This document shows, piece after piece, positions 35,585 to 44,579 of a DNA stretch of 64,000 bases. The notes under the pieces were generated by a model, which saw only the letters and a list, made by a program, of their open reading frames with translations, was not told the origin of the DNA and did not search any database. The translations under genes and the position numbers were made by a program. The stretch is from Cristatella mucedo. Lineage: Eukaryota; Bryozoa; Phylactolaemata; Cristatellidae. The stretch covers positions 1 through 64,000 of the forward strand of contig WPIO01000011.1 in the NCBI GenBank assembly GCA_009760855.2. The letters run 5' to 3'. Each line of letters starts with the position of its first letter. Positions within the stretch are counted from its first letter, which is position 1.

Positions 35585-36198
35585 CCTAACTGAATTTGGA
35601 GATCGCAGACTTAACTAACGAGGATGAAATAGCACCTGCATTAGTCATTATGGAGTACGATAATTGATCGATTTTGTTTCGCCTAGGCAATCCGGTATTC
35701 TAACAGCGTTGCTATGACAGATTCGATCAGACAGTAGTGTCTACAGGGAAAAACAGCAATTCCAATTTATACTTCAAGACTTTGGTAAAGAAAATTTTAC
35801 AGGCCTAGGAGCTGTGTAACACACACTAACTGTGTGACGTTCTTATGCAGTCGTATAAGAATGATGCGAAATACTAGCCGTTTGATCTGCACAAGCGTAG
35901 TCCGAATTATGCTCGCTACAATTACATGGTAATGCACCTGCAGTATTGAAAAACACATTGCCAAAACATAGGGATAATCTAACATGCACGGCAACCAAAT
36001 GCTAACAGAATATTGTACGCGAAATCAGCTGTTAGTAGGCATAAGTCAAGGGAGGTTGTGATACCTAATATGTCTCGTGGTTAGATGACCATCATGTAGC
36101 TACTGTAGGCATTTGGTTATGGCATGTGCGGCTAGTTAAATGTATATGTCTGTGCTTTTTAAGCTAAAATACGTGACAAGAGCTGCACCAATGTCGAA

Positions 36199-36812
36199 GT
36201 CTTGCTGGCCTACCGGCATGTGCAATCAGGCGATTACAGCTGGTGCAAAACTCCACAGCTAGGCTTGTCTGTCGTGAGCGTCGCAGTTGCCCCATTACTC
36301 CACTTCTCGCCAACCTGCACTGGCTACCAGTCAAGCAACGGATTGACTTCAAGGTTTTGTCGCTCACCTTTAGGTCACTTCATTCTTTGGCTCCAGCCTA
36401 TCTGTCAGATCTACTCGTCCACCAGGCGACGCATCGTACCACACGCTTTTCGGAATCCAACAGTCTACCAATACCTAGTACAAACCTCAAATCCTGTGGA
36501 GACCGTGCATTTAGTTCGTATGCTCCCAAAGCCTGGAACTCCCTCCCGACTGGCGGCAGAACATCCCCTGACTTGACCACATTTAAAAAGTACTTAAAAC
36601 ACACGTATTTATGACAGCATTTAGTGGGTCCCTGTGATTCGTCCTTCATGTGCTTATGCGTGCTGACCCTGTGCATGTCACCCCCAACCATGTTATTCAC
36701 GTTGTTTGTTTATCAAGCATGATATTACTCACCATTCAATTGCATTTCCCTTTGCAGCAAATGTAAAGCGCCTAGAAAGAGATTGCGTTCTCTGAGGGCG
36801 CTTTATCAAGCG

Positions 36813-36842
<30 letters not shown>
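36199..36842 (+). mobile_element. LINE 3' copy with complete tail
   Basis: 5'-truncated. The frame at 36243-36614 reads QNSTARLVCRERRSCPITPL, LANLHWLPVKQRIDFKVLSL, and on to SYAPKAWNSLPT and LKHTYL. The 3' untranslated region follows, and the end is GCGCTTTATCAAGCGC with (ATT)n. This copy defines the 3' terminus of the family and lies immediately beside the left edge of the 36.9 kb duplication. Confidence 0.92.
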
Positions 36843-36844
<2 letters not shown>

Positions 36845-37383
36845 TAAGTCGTGAAATATATAGACCTGCACACGCGTTTTAAGACGGTTCAATTTTGAGG
36901 GATTACATAGCTCGATTCGCAACATAGATACAATAAAAATAAATAAATAAATAAATATGTATTTATATATAGATACAGATGTACATATATACAGCTGTAT
37001 ATATCTTTAATTTACCTGATATTATGTTCCTATCAAATAAGAGGTGCAATAACGTTTATGTGATGTGGCTATAAGAGGATACATACATTGATTCGGAAGG
37101 ACCTAGCGTCTCTAGGACGTCTTTTGAAGCATAAATGCATTTTTAACAGTAAATTAGAAAAATTTCTCCTCTTTGTCCTGCTTAAAAATCATAGCGCGGG
37201 CGGCAGAAGCAGTTATAAAATAGTCTAGCTACTTGGGAAAAATAGTTTAGATTTTATGGAAACCTAAGGTTGAACTCTTTAAATATCTAATGATCAAGAA
37301 GGGAAAATAATTTGTGCGGCATGAAATCGCATGGACAAATTTAGCTTCCATAAGTGATCGATAGAAGCAAAGCTTGCGTACAG

Positions 37384-37611
37384 TCAATCAAATGGTACAG
37401 TATAAGACGGGCAGGAAGTTTCACGAGAGGCGTTTGAAAGCGTCAGTTGATCTTGTAGGTTGTCGTATATGACACGACTGCATTCCTCCCTAATAGAAGG
37501 TAGCGGTTTGACGCTTGGCTGCGATACAAAACACCTCACCCTAGAGTTGGTGGGCAAGCTGCCATCCGAGGACGAGAATTCCTTCTCGGTCAAAGCGAAG
37601 CGAGCAGAGAT
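37384..37611 (-). CDS. Candidate 3' terminal exon, duplicated module copy 1
   Basis: Begins after TTTTTTTTTAG, an excellent acceptor, in phase 0. Encodes 75 residues: ISARFALTEKEFSSSDGSLP, then RVRCFVSQPSVKPLPSIREE, CSRVIYDNLQDQLTLSNASR, ETSCPSYTVPFD and a stop. The Ser-rich sequence with isolated tyrosines (VIYDNL, SYTV) resembles a cytoplasmic tail. It joins the exon upstream in phase across a 79-bp intron. No family recognised. Confidence 0.55.
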   Translation of the reverse strand: MSARFALTEKEFSSSDGSLPTNSRVRCFVSQPSVKPLPSIREECSRVIYDNLQDQLTLSNASRETSCPSYTVPFD

Positions 37612-37690
37612 CTAAAAAAAAATGGAATGGCCGTAAATAACCAGCGGCTTGTGCATGCTGCAAAAAATTGGATAGGAAACTTCACCATAC

Positions 37691-37909
37691 CGACGTAGAT
37701 TCTTCTGTATCTGGCGACGGCCACTGCATTCTGGTCGTCGCAGATACTTCCGGATTTGATAATGGCCTCTGGTTGTCGGTCATCACAGCTGATGACGAGT
37801 CGGATGACATTTTCGTTGAAGTTGCAAGCTCGATTTCAGGTGTTTGCGATAGTGAAAACAGTCTTGCCGAGGTAGAAAATTCTGATTGTAGCATCGAGAA
37901 GGAGTCCGC
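37691..37909 (-). CDS. Candidate internal exon, duplicated module copy 1
   Basis: 219 bases (73 codons), phase 0 at both ends, acceptor ATCTTAG and donor TCG|GTATGG. Encodes ADSFSMLQSEFSTSARLFSL, SQTPEIELATSTKMSSDSSS, AVMTDNQRPLSNPEVSATTR and MQWPSPDTEESTS. Copy 2 has exactly the same length, no indels and intact splice sites. The + strand is also open here, so strand rests on the splice sites and the neighbouring exon. Confidence 0.55.
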
Positions 37910-38645
37910 CTAAGATTTTTGGATGGCAAGCTTCAGGCAGAACAAATTCTCATTAAAGAAGTTGTTACTCATAATAACACCATGTAGATGACTAGTGACC
38001 ATGCTATCATGCTTATGGATGGCTGTGCTAGTGAGAGCTTCAAGGTTCGCGGACCCGACGTAGATCAGGCATTTCAGCTCAGATTTTATTGGGGATTCAC
38101 AACGATGCTATTTCAAAATCAAAAGTTGACCGACGACAGAAAGGAACGCACCAATGGAATCATCCCACGTGGCTAGCAGACAGAGATTCCAGTGTGACTG
38201 GGGTGCCATTATGACTAGGACGGCTGCATATTCTCGAAAGAAAAGAGCTGAACCACGTCTGAACCGCTTCTTACCTATTCTTCCTTAGAATGGGTTGAAG
38301 GAGATTGGAAATCATCGGCACACGGAAAACTGCGTTGGGCGTAGGAGCTTATCGGCAGAGGCCAGTTTCCCTTCAAAGTTGATGTATATAGGATGAATAG
38401 TGCATCTTTTGTGCGGGTCTGACACATGCAAGTAGTGAGAGAGTTAGTGATCAACGGAATGAAAACAGCAAGATAATGAATTAAAGTCAGCTATAACAGA
38501 GCTAATTATAAAAATGAATTCATAATTTTGAAGTGCATTAGGCAATATTTAAGGAGGAGGCGAACGTGAATGTGTTAGTTATTAAAGAAAATTCAAAGGA
38601 TATATGAATTATTATGAGATATAACCACACATAGCTGTGCATCGA

Positions 38646-38696
38646 TATATATATATATATATATATATAAATATATAAATACACACACACACACAC

Positions 38697-38736
<40 letters not shown>
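38646..38736. repeat. (TA)n/(CA)n microsatellite
   Basis: TA repeats with a short ACACAC centre. Absent from the matching position of copy 2 (about 43830), so it expanded after the duplication. Confidence 0.95.
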
Positions 38737-38737
<1 letters not shown>

Positions 38738-39454
38738 AGAGGCAGGTTTCCAAAACCAATGGAGACTTTTGAAGCATCCATGAAATTAATTAAGAATTAG
38801 AGAACCGTAGGAAAGTGACAGAAATTGGGAGTCTTTAAAAGGAGTAAGCCCAAGTGAACCATTCCTAAAGTAGCCAATGCCATGGCTTTCCTTGTCTTTA
38901 TTGCAAACGAGATGACAATATTTTTACCATCCTTCGTACTTGCAAACGACGTGCCGTGCGTTAGAACCCGCAACTGTGAGCCCTTTCCCGAAATGGGTCT
39001 TTCAAAGCTTAGACCTAAAAACAGCACTACGTAAAAATACGTACCGAATCATGCCGACTCGCTGACAAAGTAGACCATGCTTCTTATTATCTGGGTTTAT
39101 TCCGATCGACCAACCAATTAATAATGCAGCTATCCTGATGAGACCGCCTCCAAAAATTTGGTGATTGATGACCGTCCGCGTCCCACGGTAGATACGCACG
39201 CTCATACAAATTAAGTCTCTACTTTCTTTCATCTGCCTTTCATAGCCTCGATGAGCTCGCGAAACTGCAAATGCACACACCTGGCATCACCAGGACGACG
39301 AGAGGGCTGACCATTTCATATACGGCGGCTTAGTTTTCGGAAATGGTTGGTGGTTGCAAGGTAAGTCTACTCGCCCCACAGACCAGCTCTAGTCAGTTCG
39401 TACCGCTTGGGGTTAAGCTATTGTCCCCCTGGAGCAATAGCGACGGATTTTTAC

Positions 39455-39532
39455 CTGCAAGAAAGGTAGAGTTTCTTGTATCGGTGACAATCCTGCAGTC
39501 GGTCCCGAGGTCTCTGCTACGAGTAGCGGTGC
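39455..39532 (-). CDS. Candidate small exon (78 bp)
   Basis: Flanked by the acceptor TACTCTCATCTGTAG and a strong donor (CTTGCAG|GTAAAA). Two frames are open: one reads TATRSRDLGTDCRIVTDTRN then STFLA with an N-glycosylation site, the other APLLVAETSGPTAGLSPIQE then TLPFLQ. Either would fit an extracellular protein. Product unknown. Confidence 0.35.
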
Positions 39533-39974
39533 CTACAGATGAGAGTACTGCTAAACAGTGCTCCGAAACTAAATTTCTGCTAGTAGAGTGAGCTGCCCGC
39601 TTATTTCAAGGTGCGCATTTTTATTTCCACGAAACACGATTTTGTATTTCGGAGGATAAAAAATAATGCAAACTTCTACGCGAACGCCTGCACATTCTTT
39701 AGATAAACATATAACAAAGACAGATGCAATACATTAGAACCAGTATGCTATTGCATGACACAATATTATCTCTTTGACATTATTTCCTTGCTCAAGTATT
39801 TAACGCTCAAACAGGGCAACACGCTTCATGCAAACGTTGCATGTTTTTCAGTTTTTTGTTTATAAGTCAATGTTTAAGGATTATCTAGCTATCCAGGTCA
39901 AATGCCAAATGAACAAAAGGAGATGCGAGGTCACATGGTTCCCGCATTCCAAACTAATTAATTTAAAAATATTT

Positions 39975-40125
39975 ATATATATATAATTCCTTTGTATAGC
40001 GTCACAAGCAAACTAAAATCTCTATTCAGGCCTTCACATATGCCACGGGGCTCGAGCCGACGACCTCGGCCAGACTTTGGTCGGGGCGAGCACCTTAACC
40101 ACTGGGCCAAACCTGCACGGCCATT
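39975..40125 (-). mobile_element. tRNA-derived SINE, family 1
   Basis: Reverse-complement copy: ATAATTCCTTTGTATAGCG tail, then CCACGGGGCTCGAGCCGACG, ACCTCGGCCAGACTTTGGTC, GGGGCGAGCACCTTAACCAC. The B box is intact. Confidence 0.85.
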
Positions 40126-40889
40126 AGTTTATTCCTCCTCCAAGGAACCTTAACGAACAGCACATTGAAGTGCTCCAGCTGTTCAAAGAACGAGTGGGAT
40201 CTTCAAGGCCATGCCACTTATCAAAACTTCATTTTATCACGTGGGATCATAAGCCAACAGATCGGTGGCATCAGAAGATTTCGTTCGTTGCTGGACATCC
40301 CATTTAGCTATGGCTTTGAGAAAGCGAGTAAGACTTTACGAATCAATCTGTCAGGAGCAGATCGTACGACACGTCAGGAAAGACTGCACGTTGTGAAAAT
40401 GTCATCTTGACTTTCTCTATGTTTCCTTAAAGCACTCACTCGAATGCAAAATCTGACGTCTTTACTGACTAAAGCTAATGAAGAATGATCGGCTGGCAGT
40501 TTCCTTTCCAGAAAATACAAACGCTAGCCCTGAACTACTCGCAATCTTCGACCATTGATAGGTCAAAATTATAAAGCGTGCGGAGATAACTGACCTACAG
40601 TTTTCGAAGTAAATGTTAAAATTTGTGCTTTTTAAGTTGGCAAAGTCAAAGTTAATGTGCATGTTTATAGATAATACTATTTTCCCGAGACTTAGTGAAT
40701 TTTATGTGGCAATGCGGCTTAGGAGAAAGTAACATTAGGAAATAACTTCACTAGGCTCAGCGAGGAAGGCGATTTAATTAATACATTCACGTGAAAGAAA
40801 ATTTACTGCACTAAAGACTCCCTAGTAGGGGATTGCATTAGCACTATGGATGATATCACAACTGCTCAACAGCTCTCCTGACTCTGCTT

Positions 40890-41060
40890 CCCACATTCTC
40901 TTTGTTGCGTGAGACGAAGTCAGTTGGCTACCGAATGCGTACCGACAGCCTCTTAGGCTGTGAGTGCGCTATGCAAAACTCTCCTGCGCAACGCCCACAT
41001 AGTCTTTATGACTTTGTGGAGTTACAGACGGAGATACATTACGTTTCGCATAGGAGCAAA
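40890..41060 (+). repeat. GTGAGACGAAGTC...GTAACGCCCAC repeat, best copy
   Basis: TTGTTGCGTGAGACGAAGTC, ACCGAATGCGTACCGACAGC, GGCTGTGAGTGCGCTATGCA, GCAACGCCCACATAGTCTTT, ATGACTTTGTGGAGTTACAG, ACGGAGATACATTACG. CCACATAGTC and GACTTTGTGG form an imperfect hairpin. Related copies are at 59.99 kb (+), 23.19 kb, 49.61 kb (-) and 63.70 kb. Class unknown. Confidence 0.75.
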
Positions 41061-41585
41061 GAGAGTCATCAAAATGATAATGAAACGAATTTAAAAGACT
41101 GCTGGTGACTAGTGTATCCTGATTTTTTAAGCATGTAAGGGTGTTTCACTCTTTTTGACATCAGCATGATAAGCGATGGAAAAATGCACCCAAAGAAGGG
41201 TAAATTTTTAGAGATTACATTGCTCGATCCACAACGTCGATATATATGCATATGTTTAGAGATATATATATATATATGTGTATTTGTCTTAAAATAGCTA
41301 GAATTGTGTTTGTATAAAACAAAAAGTGCAATAACGTTTGTGTGACGTAGTTTTAAGATGGCCCATACATAGATCCGGAAAGACTAGCGTAATCAAAGAC
41401 GTCTTTCGAACTATAACTATAATTTTAAGAGTGAAAGTGAAAAGTTCTCCTTTCTACCCTGCTTTGAAATCAAAGAGCGGGCTGCAGAAGCAGTTAACAT
41501 AATAGTATTGCTATTTGAGAAAAAATGCGTTAGCTATTAAGAAGACCTTAGGGAGAATTTTTTAAATATTTAATAGTCAAGACGA

Positions 41586-42428
41586 GGGGGCTCGGACATC
41601 CCCCCTGGACGTTTCCCCCCCCGACATTTCCCCCTGGGGTAGGACATTGCCCCGGTATATGGTTTAGGGTTTAGGTTTATAAGGTTTAGTGCTTAGGGTT
41701 TTAGGGCTTAGGGGTTTTAGGGTTTAGCGTTTAGGAATTAGGGGTTTCAGGGTTTAGGGTTTAAGGTTTAGGGTTTGTAATTTAGGTTTTAGGGTTTTTA
41801 GGGTTAAGGCTTTAGCGTTTAGGGCTTAGGGTTTAGGGTATAGGTTTTAGGGTTTAGAGCGGACCGCGCCACCACCACCTAAATCCACCCTCGCTCGTAT
41901 TCCGTGCTTTAGTTCGTATTAGGGCATAAATAGATCTCTTGAGGTCGAGTTACACTCAGTTGACCTCTGAGGCTTAGCGCTCATTTGCAAGAACGAGCGG
42001 CGTGCCGTAGCGCGCGCCCGCTTTGATGGGTACGAACACGTGCCTGGCGGCGTCGGGCGGGACCGAACTTCCGCGGGACCAAACTGCATAGCTCGCCGCA
42101 GCTGCCGCAGCAGCAGCCGCCGCAGCCGCCGCTCGTCCATTAGAAACCAACCTCCCAATCCATCCATTCCTCTAATTATACTGAGTAAATTTTATTTAAA
42201 TAGAGTTTACACTTCATTCATGTATATATATAAATAAATAAATAAATATATATATACATATATACATATATATCTTCGTATTCTTAGTTTAACATTCATC
42301 AAAATAGGGGGAAATGTCCTACCCAGGGGAATGTCGCAGGGGGGGAAATGTCCTAGGGTCCACCGGGAAGGGAAATGTCCGGAGGGGGGTGGGTTAAATT
42401 TCCAGGGGGGAAATGTCATACAACCGAG
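41586..42428. mobile_element. Element with GACATTTCCCC terminal inverted repeats
   Basis: The left terminus carries GGACATCCCCCCTGGACGTT, CGACATTTCCCCCTGGGG and TAGGACATTGCCCC. The right terminus carries the reverse complements: AAATGTCCTACCCAGGGG, AATGTCGC, GGGGGGAAATGTCCTAGGG, GGAAATGTCCGG and AAATGTCAT. Termini of about 60-115 bp are built from repeated GACATTTCCCC. Compared with the uninterrupted copy 1 (37294), a possible 4-bp CGAG lies on both sides. The interior holds TTTAGGG-like repeats, a GC-rich stretch with GCC/GCA triplets and a TA/AAAT-rich tract. No open frame of note. The class is not one I can name. Confidence 0.8.
41661..41862 (+). repeat. Degenerate TTTAGGG/TTAGGG telomere-like array
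   Basis: About 25 imperfect GGGTTTA, GGGTTTTA and GGGCTTA units over 200 bases, inside the element above. Interstitial position and degeneracy argue against a chromosome end. Confidence 0.9.
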
Positions 42429-42601
42429 AAGAGAGATTTCTTTGTGTGGCATTGAAAAAATTACTCTCCATTAGTGATAGAAGCGAAGCTTGCATGAAGT
42501 GGATCACGTGGTACGGTATAAGACGGGCAGGAAGTTTCACGAGAGGCGTTTGAAAGCGTCAATTGATCTTGTAGGTTGTCGTATATGACACGACTGCATT
42601 C

Positions 42602-42727
42602 CTACCTAATCGGAGGTGGCAGATTGACGCGTGGCTGCGATACAAAACAGCTCACCCTAGAGTTTGTGGACAAGCTGCCCTCCGAGGACAACGATTCATT
42701 CTCGGTCAAAGAGAAGCGAGCAGAGAT
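42602..42727 (-). pseudogene. Terminal exon counterpart, duplicated module copy 2, early stop
   Basis: Starts after TTCTTTCTAG in phase 0. Reads ISARFSLTENESLSSEGSLS, TNSRVSCFVSQPRVNLPPPI and R, then TAG where copy 1 has GAG (Glu). After the stop the frame stays open and closely matches copy 1 (ECSRVIYDNLQDQLTLSNAS). A single substitution therefore either truncates the tail by about 33 residues or marks decay. Confidence 0.5.
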
Positions 42728-42805
42728 CTAGAAAGAATGGAATAGCCTGACATAACCAGCGGCTTGTGCATGCAGCAAACAATCGGATAGGAAACTTCAC
42801 CATAC

Positions 42806-43024
42806 CGACGTAGATTCTTCTGTATCTGGCGACGGCCACTGCATTCTGGTCGTCGTAGATACTTCCGGATCTGATAATGGCCTCTGGTTGTCGGTCATCT
42901 CAGGTGACGACGTGTCTGATGACATTTTTGTCGAAGCTGCAAGCTCGACTGTAGGTGTTTGCGATAGTGAAAACAGTCTTGCCGAGGTAGAAAATTCTGA
43001 TTGTAGCATCGAGAAGGAGTCCGC
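42806..43024 (-). CDS. Internal exon counterpart, duplicated module copy 2
   Basis: 219 bases with the same acceptor and donor as copy 1. Reads ADSFSMLQSEFSTSARLFSL, SQTPTVELAASTKMSSDTSS, PEMTDNQRPLSDPEVSTTTR, MQWPSPDTEESTS. No indels compared with copy 1, although the flanking non-coding sequence has many. Confidence 0.55.
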
Positions 43025-44374
43025 CTAAGATTTTTGGATGGCAAGCTTCAGGCAGACATAATTCTGACTAAAGAAGTTGTTACTCATAATAACACCATGT
43101 AGATGGCTAGTGACCACGCTATCATGCTTATGGATGGCTGTGCTAGTGAGAGCTTCAAGGTACGCGGACCCGACGCAAATCAGGCATTTTGATTCAGTTT
43201 ATTTCTGGGATTTACAGTGATGCTAGCACTTTCAACGCCAAAAATTCAACAAAAAGGAACGCATCTGTGGAATCATCCAGCGTGGCCATCATACAGAGAT
43301 TACAGTTTGGCTGGTATCTATTTTTATTAGTACATCTGTCCATTTTCGAAAGGAGTAAGCCGACCTGACGATATGTTAGCTCCACTTCTTGCCTATTACT
43401 TCTTGGCATGGCACGAATTAAATTGGCAATCCTTGACGCATCGAAATCTACATCGGGTTTTGAGTATGTGATATGCGAGTTCCAGCCTAAACCTAGTGAG
43501 TCATCATAGCCGTGGGAAAAAATAGATGGAGGCAACTTTTCCATTCAAGCTTGATGTATACATGATGAATCGTGAATCCTTTGTGTGCGTGCGACACTGA
43601 ACGTATTGAGACTAAACGTATTGAGAGTGCGAGTGTCTGATGGAATAAAAACTGAAAAATAATGATGAACTTAAGTCAGCTATGAGGAAGCTAAAGTGGC
43701 CAAAATAGACACGTAATTTTGAAGTGCATTAAGCAATCTTTTTTTAAGGAAAAAGTGAATGGGATTGTAATCAAAGAGCATTCAAAACAACATCTGAATT
43801 ATCATCAGATATATAGCAAAAAAGCGCTCGGCATCGATTAATAAAATTAAAACGTCTAAATAATGCAGATTTTTCTTCTGAAAAACGTCTACAATTAATA
43901 TTAATTAAGAATTAGAGAACCATAGAAAAGTGACATAAATTGAAGTCTGTATACGAAATAAGCCCAAGTGAATCATTTTTGTAGTAGCCAGTGCCTTGGC
44001 TCTACCCGTCTTCGCTGTAAGCGAGCTGCACGGTAGGTGCTTATTATCATTCATACTTGCATATAACATGCCGTACGTCTGAAGCCGCAACCGTTAGCCC
44101 TTTACCGAAATGGCTCTTACAACAGTTGGACCGTACAACAGCACGCTGCAAACTATGATCGACACGTACTTAAATTATGCTAGCCATAAGAGGACACCCA
44201 CCGAGAGCCAATCTGGACGTATAGCGCGAACTCTCGCGTGATGGAAAACTCTCATTGTGACATTGTCCAGGATGATAGCCTAATGTGCGTATATTAATGA
44301 TACTGGTATGCCACGACTTAGGAACTGTTTTGAGCTGCTTCTAAAGCTAATGCCGAAGGCGTACACGGACTCAC

Positions 44375-44575
44375 TAGCATTTCTGGAGTGGCCATGAAAG
44401 TTTCAGGGCTGGTGTCATCGAAGCTCGTGAGCCTTTTGTCTGAACCAAGGTGAGATCCTTGATCGCCTAGATGGGCAACGTTGGCTGCACTTGAATACGG
44501 TTCATGTTGCACATGCCTGAACGTCGAAAGAGTAGTTGCATTTGAAGTTAAGAATCGCGTTGTCAACTCAGATGT
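44375..44575 (-). CDS. Candidate Ser/Thr-rich exon
   Basis: Open through LTTRFLTSNATTLSTFRHVQ, HEPYSSAANVAHLGDQGSHL, GSDKRLTSFDDTSPETFMAT, PEML, and then a consensus donor GTGAGT at 44369-44374. It has an N-glycosylation site (NAT) and Ser/Thr-rich composition like the large exon upstream at 50.7 kb. The acceptor side is poorly defined (ACATCTGAG near 44576). Confidence 0.4.
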
Positions 44576-44579
44576 TGCA

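Larger units (their letters stand above)
36890..39060. repeat. Duplicated module, copy 1
   Basis: Aligns in the same orientation with 41205-44170. Shared blocks include the GATTACATAGCTCGATTC edge, GTGCAATAACGTTT, AAGACGGGCAGGAAGTTTCA, the two exon-like segments, TTTTGAAGTGCATTA and AATTAAGAATTAGAGAACC. Non-coding parts differ by many substitutions and indels, so the duplication is not recent. Confidence 0.88.
41205..44170. repeat. Duplicated module, copy 2 (interrupted)
   Basis: Same order as copy 1 but longer by the 0.84-kb element at 41.59-42.43 kb. The exon-like segments are retained, one with a stop. Confidence 0.88.

Noticed and set aside
36164-36367. Minus-strand frame similar to a frame near 29.3 kb
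   Set aside because: Antisense shadow of the LINE reverse transcriptase fragment shared by both places.
38797-39280. Minus-strand frames with GWSIGINPDNKKHGLLCQR and a Leu-rich stretch, faintly like the extracellular loop 2 region of adhesion-type receptors
   Set aside because: Too short and partial, no GPS motif or full seven-helix region found nearby, and the matching part of the duplicated copy is not conserved.
41661-41862. A chromosome end or telomere fusion
   Set aside because: The repeat is short, degenerate and enclosed by inverted termini inside an insertion, so it belongs to the inserted element.
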